This document shows, piece by piece, positions 59,755 to 64,000 of a stretch of 64,000 bases of DNA. This DNA comes from Artemisia argyi (taxonomy: Eukaryota; Streptophyta; Magnoliopsida; Asterales; Asteraceae). The stretch lies in NCBI GenBank assembly GCA_030686995.1, contig CM060691.1:91013055-91077054 (forward strand), written 5' to 3'. Under the pieces are notes generated by a model, which had not been told where the DNA came from, did not search any database, and saw only the letters and a list, made by a program, of their open reading frames with translations. The position numbers and the translations under genes were made by a program. Position 1 is the stretch's first letter, and the number at the start of each line of letters is the position of its first letter.

Positions 59755-61015
59755 GTGTTAATACAAATATCGCCTAAAAACGTTATTTATATTTTACGAT
59801 CTTTGCTAAGTTTTGTTAATGACAAAGTATGAACTTTAGCTAATAGTAAATCATCACTTTAGTGTTTAAGTCTTGTTTAACTAAGGTTTACATTTCCTTT
59901 TAAACAAAACATTGTTTTTATTTCTTTAATTAGAAAGTGTCTTGTCACATCATACATATATGCAAGCTTGTGTATTTGACTTGCGATAACATCTTACACA
60001 TTTTTGAAAGCTTTTCAAATTGGATTCAATGTGTTTGACTAGTTGTTGTTGATGTGGCTTTGGTTAGTTTGAATGATTTATTGCAAAACCTACTGCAAGC
60101 CTGGCGGAACCCTGGGGGTACACGGGCGGAACCCATCTGAGGGTTCCGCCGTATCCGCCAGACCTGCTGTTTGTTTTGCTATAAATACCAATCCACTTGT
60201 TTGTTTTGAGTTATCACTTTAGGACATATATTTTCATATACTCTCTCAACTAACTCAGTAACATTTTGACTTGTGTGACCCTCTTATGTAGCAAGGGACT
60301 TCACAAGCTCATCCAAGAAGTTACAAGTTTCAACTCTAAAGTTGCAAGACTTGTTAGCTTTGTTATGTATAAGCTTTGGTAGTTTCTACTTCATTTGTAT
60401 CGTGTGTGTAGAAGTGATCGGTTAGTATTTTAGGCCTCAAAATACATAGTGTGTCGGGAGTTGTTGTACCCTTGTAAAAGAACTAACGGGAGTGGTTGTA
60501 CCCTTGGTAAAGAACTCGACATCTAGCTTAGTGTCGGTAAAAGTGTAAGCGACAATGGGAGTGGTTGTACCATTGTAAAAGAACTCGACATCTAGCTTAG
60601 TGTCGGTAAAAGTGTAAGCAACGACGGGAGTGGTTGTACCCTTGTAAAAGAACTCGACATCTAGCTTAGTGTTGGTAAAAGTGTAAGCGACGTTGTAAAG
60701 GTTTCTCCACCGGGAAAGGAGCTTGTTGATTAGTGCTTATAACTCTCGAGTTGGAAACTCGGGGCGTGGATGTAGGGCAAGGAAAAAGAGTCCTTGTAGC
60801 CGAACCACGATAAACAATCGTGTTGTGATTTGATCGTTTCTTTCTTTGTCTTTGCTTATTACATATTGTCTTTAGTTAGAATTGTTAAAGCTTTTCAAAG
60901 AATTAAACAAGTAAAGTTGTGCTTATATCTTTAAACAAACGTAAAGTTTTAAAAGATAATCAAGTTAAAAAGCGGTAAACTATTCAACCCCCCTTGTAAT
61001 TTTCCACAATTGGCA
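59755..61015 (+). repeat. Probable 5' LTR region of a SIRE-like copia element
   Basis: The 5' limit is uncertain. The region holds GCTATAAATACC (about 60179) as a TATA box, a cluster of about four 68-bp repeats (60450-60695), and ends TTTTCCACAAT before TGGCATTAGGACC at 61011, a degenerate tRNA-iMet primer site. The gag gene follows at 61065, as in SIRE/Maximus elements. Confidence 0.6.
60450..60695 (+). repeat. 68-bp tandem repeat inside the LTR
   Basis: The phrase GGGAGTGGTTGTACCCTTG followed by AAGAACTCGACATCTAGCTT recurs with GGGAGTGG at 60488, 60557 and 60625 (steps 69 and 68), after a partial first copy at about 60456 (CGGGAGTTGTTGTACCC). Confidence 0.9.
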
Positions 61016-61064
61016 TTAGGACCTACGTTACTCAAGATCTTTAAAATATAGTGTATCTTAAAAC

Positions 61065-62073
61065 TTGGATCGATCCATAGATTTTGAAAATCTCAAAGAA
61101 GGGCAACTTATTCAAAACCCACCGCTATTTGAAAAAGAAAACTTCCTTGAATGGAAAAGTAAATTTGAAAACTATGTGAAATCAATTGATCAAGATCTTT
61201 GGCATATTATTTCTATTGGTAATTTCAAACCAACAAAAACAAGTTTTGAAAACCAAGATGACTATCCTAAACTTGATAAAAATACTAAAGCTAAGATAAT
61301 GATGTATAAAGCTTTATCAAGTACCGAATATGAAAGAGTGTATTTTTGTCAAACGGCTAATGATATTTGGAAAAATATATTAAACTTTCATCAAGAGATA
61401 TGTCAAGTCAAAGATGATCAACTTGATCTCACATATGAATTAGAAGTCTTTGAAAAATTAATAGATAGACATTTAGTTGAGATAATACATGTGCTACTAG
61501 TTTAAATGTTTTAAATGAAGGTGTAAGTGAAGATGATTACTCATGTCGTGCTCTTAGTGGACTTGCTTACGATTCATGGAATAACACGGATGAAGATGAA
61601 GTCAACCATCCGGCTTGTGATTCTCAACTAGATAAAACATCAAGCAAGGTACATTTTGAAACCAAACACTTTTGCTTGACACATTTATCCTAGAGTTTTC
61701 TAAACTAGAAAATAAGTCTAAACTTTTATGCAACATGGACCTGAAAACTATCTTTAACAATGAACCTTCAAAATCTCGTGTGAATAATTTTGAAAATGAA
61801 ATCATGTTAGAAGATAAGATGTCTAGACTTGAGAGTCATGTTGAAATTGATTTAGAATGCAAATTATGTCTAGATTACAAACATGAAATTCAAAGACAAA
61901 ATGAAAAAGGAAAAATGCTTGCTAAATTTGAAGAAAGTTCTAAAGCTCTTGAATGTTGTTTGAAGAGTCAAAAGTCATTTAGAGATAGAACCGGATTAGG
62001 ATTTAGCTCTAATGAACCATCAACAAGTAGAACAAAGCAAGTTATGTTTGTGAAACCTAGGAGAGAATTGTAG
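61065..62073 (+). pseudogene. gag: SIRE-like copia gag, broken
   Basis: The frame 61065-61505 reads MDRSIDFENLKEGQLIQNPP, LFEKENFLEWKSKFENYVKS and SSTEYERVYFCQTANDIWKN, the DUF4219/UBN2 type gag of SIRE-like copia elements. After about 61480 the frame shifts (STSLNVLNEGVSEDDYSCRA-type text continues in another frame). 61672-62073 resembles the linker after gag, Glu/Lys-rich, ending RTKQVMFVKPRREL. No zinc knuckle or pol was recognised downstream, so the copy is truncated or diverged after 62.1 kb. Confidence 0.8.
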
Positions 62074-64000
62074 GAGTAATTCTATCTCTAGTAGGAGCAC
62101 ATGATAAAAGGATAAAGATATCATGTTCAAATATTTTTATGTGTTTGTCTAACCTCCTTGGATTCATAAGTATTTGGGTTTAGCTTTTCTACGAGTCAAG
62201 ATTATTTGCTTAATGATTATCTTCTTGATGGCTAATCTATGGAGCTTAAAAGGTACACGTCTCTTCAACTTACCTTTCAGTGTTTCATGTTGATTAGTAT
62301 TAAGTTCTGTCATGGGTGATACTAGTAGTTTTTACTCTAAGATGGTTATGTTGTGTAAGTAACAATAAGGATTAGATCCTTTGTGATTAAAGGATTTAAA
62401 CACTACTTTTAGTAGGAGATATAAGGTGTTTTACTTCTTTTAACCTTCGGGAAAAGACACGAGTAACTCTTGAGTGAGTCTTACTTAATACTTGTCTACA
62501 AGTGAGCTAACTAAGAATCTCCTAAGTGATGAGACAACCAACACTTTTGTGATACTTGCAAATCTAGCAAAACCACAACATTTCATAGATACTTGTAGTA
62601 CATTGTCTTTTGACATTATACCTTACATTTCAATTCTGTCTTAAATTCAACCATTCGTTTGTTAAAAAGTTTCATATAAGACACACAAAGATAAATAAAT
62701 CATTTGAATTCATTAGGATGAGTGGAAGAAAATGATTTATAAACATCTAGGACTTGCACATCAAATTCGACCCATAGTCTTATGATGTTGCATCTCTTAG
62801 ACACTTACACTCATAGTGTTTTAAGTAAATAAACCCAAAGAGTCGAGGGATCATTGAATTTAACATTCAATGAAAGATCACCTCCTTCTAAGATATCATC
62901 TTTGGTAGATGATGACTTAGTCGAAAGTCCAACATTGATAAGACAAGTAAGTCAAGATCAATAACAAGGAAGATGAACTATTAAAATTGAAAAACAACAT
63001 CCTTTCGTCTTGTGTCAAACATTGAGTCAATCAATATTGACAAGGTCCTAAAAATTTGATTCATAAGTCATAGTTGTGATTAAAACAAATTTGATAAAAA
63101 GTGTTTTTGGTCATTAGAGTAAAACAACCATTAAAATAAAATGGATCTTTCAAAATAGAAATTAATGTAAATCTATGAAAGATTTTTTTTTACCTAAGCA
63201 AGCTCCAAAAGCAAGGGATAATCACTCAAAGACATTCCTAGTTATTCACATGTTCACAATGATTAAGTCCTTTATGACTTATCAAGAATGAGATTAGTAA
63301 ATCCGTAGGTAAAACTAAACATAGAGAAATGTTTGGAAGTATACTTGTTCTCACAACAAATAAATCCAACATTATGTTTAGTGCTTGTCTATGTGCTCGT
63401 TTTTTTTTAGAGAAGATCCTAAAACAACTCTTTCGAAAGAGCTTGTTTGGATTCATCATAAGGTACTACACAACTAGGATTATGGTATCCCAAAAGAACG
63501 GGAATAGAAACCATAGTGTATGCTAAATGGAATTATGTCTATAATAAGTTGATAAGAAAAGCCCAAGTGGTACTTGCACTTTTATATCTACTTATCCATT
63601 GATTCTCCAAAACGTGTAAGGTTCTCATTTTAGTATCGAATGGAGAAGCACGTCAACAAGCTCCACTTGAACAAGCTAACTCGCGTCGACAATGGAATTC
63701 ATTTTATCATCATTGTTATCCCTTCAACAAAGGAAGCATCAACTTCAGCGACAATTCAATCCATTATGTTCTTAATTGACATATTGTGATCCATCATCAT
63801 CGCCTTGGTAAAAATGTTCATTGAGGAACATCTTAACTAAGAAAGTCTTATACGTTAACCATTCTGTCAACGTTTTCACGAAACCTATTGAATGAGAAGC
63901 ATTCATCATCCCTAGGCTTAGTTAAAGACTCATAAGACCTAAAACCTTAGTTTTGAACATTAGGATAAAACCACAAAAATCAAGACAATTCCTTTTGAAT
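62074..64000. other. No gene recognised; continuation of retroelement or intergenic DNA
   Basis: AT-rich with no long frame and no pol motif on either strand. It may be the non-coding interior of a SIRE-like derivative that runs off the window end. The 3' LTR is not seen. Confidence 0.4.

Noticed and set aside
60450..60695. CRISPR-like regular spacing
   Set aside because: Whole 68-bp units are tandem with no unique spacers, in a plant LTR; not a CRISPR array.

Overview
The window reads as nuclear DNA of a flowering plant. It is AT-rich, its genes carry GT-AG introns, and the three clear protein genes look most like dicot families. The repeat content (PF04195-type gypsy ORFs, Athila/Tat-like LTRs, Stowaway, Tourist and Mutator MITEs, TRIMs, Helitrons, AT-rich hAT MITEs) fits a eudicot. 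Asteraceae is my guess, but that is inference and was not tested. No rRNA, tRNA, CRISPR or bacterial-type feature was seen.

Host genes. (1) 7475-3948, minus strand: a six-exon CLC-a/b-type vacuolar nitrate/proton exchanger of 788 codons, with both transport glutamates and the nitrate-type proline. (2) 28560-31531, plus strand: a two-exon SWIB-domain subunit of SWI/SNF chromatin remodelers (SWP73/SNF12/BAF60 type, 532 codons). A telomere-like motif sits just upstream, and the last exon has a decayed duplicate downstream. (3) 37566-36158, minus strand: a five-exon DCD-domain, Asn-rich stress protein (NRP/B2 type, 303 codons) with a 5'UTR intron and a TATA box. All three spliced models stay in frame with consensus splice sites. 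The three genes do not form an obvious pathway.

Layout. 1-2850: 3' part of a Ty1/copia element with one frameshift. 3.9-7.6 kb: CLC gene. 9.0-10.2 kb: dead LINE. 11.4 kb: G+C-rich hAT-like MITE. 12.2-13.8 kb: Athila/Tat-like LTR sequence split by a Stowaway MITE. 14-17 kb: LINE scraps, a Tourist MITE and a TRIM. 17.1-17.9 kb: a complete TRIM. 18.3-20.6 kb: a young non-autonomous LTR element with 329-bp LTRs and a 5-bp target duplication. 21.5-22.3 kb: two small Helitrons back to back. 22.7-23.9 kb: TRIM remnant and a Harbinger element. 24.0-25.8 kb: poly(A)-ended sequence resembling a retroposed transcript. 25.9-27.0 kb: a large fold-back element made of a short ACGTTTTCG-type repeat. 28.5-38.2 kb: SWP73 and NRP genes with a local duplication between them.

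38.4-51.0 kb holds the most striking structure: a tandem array of a gypsy-derived repeat. Five spacer copies, four of them with a TATA box, alternate with degenerate PF04195-like coding bodies. One body is deleted, one is cut by an Athila/Tat-like LTR, and the last spacer is split by a 1-kb hAT-like MITE. 51-60 kb is mostly anonymous AT-rich DNA with MITEs, small tandem duplications and microsatellites. 60-62 kb is the 5' part of a SIRE-like copia element whose putative LTR contains a 68-bp tandem repeat. I did not find a clear new defence or metabolic system. The unusual content is in repeat architecture.
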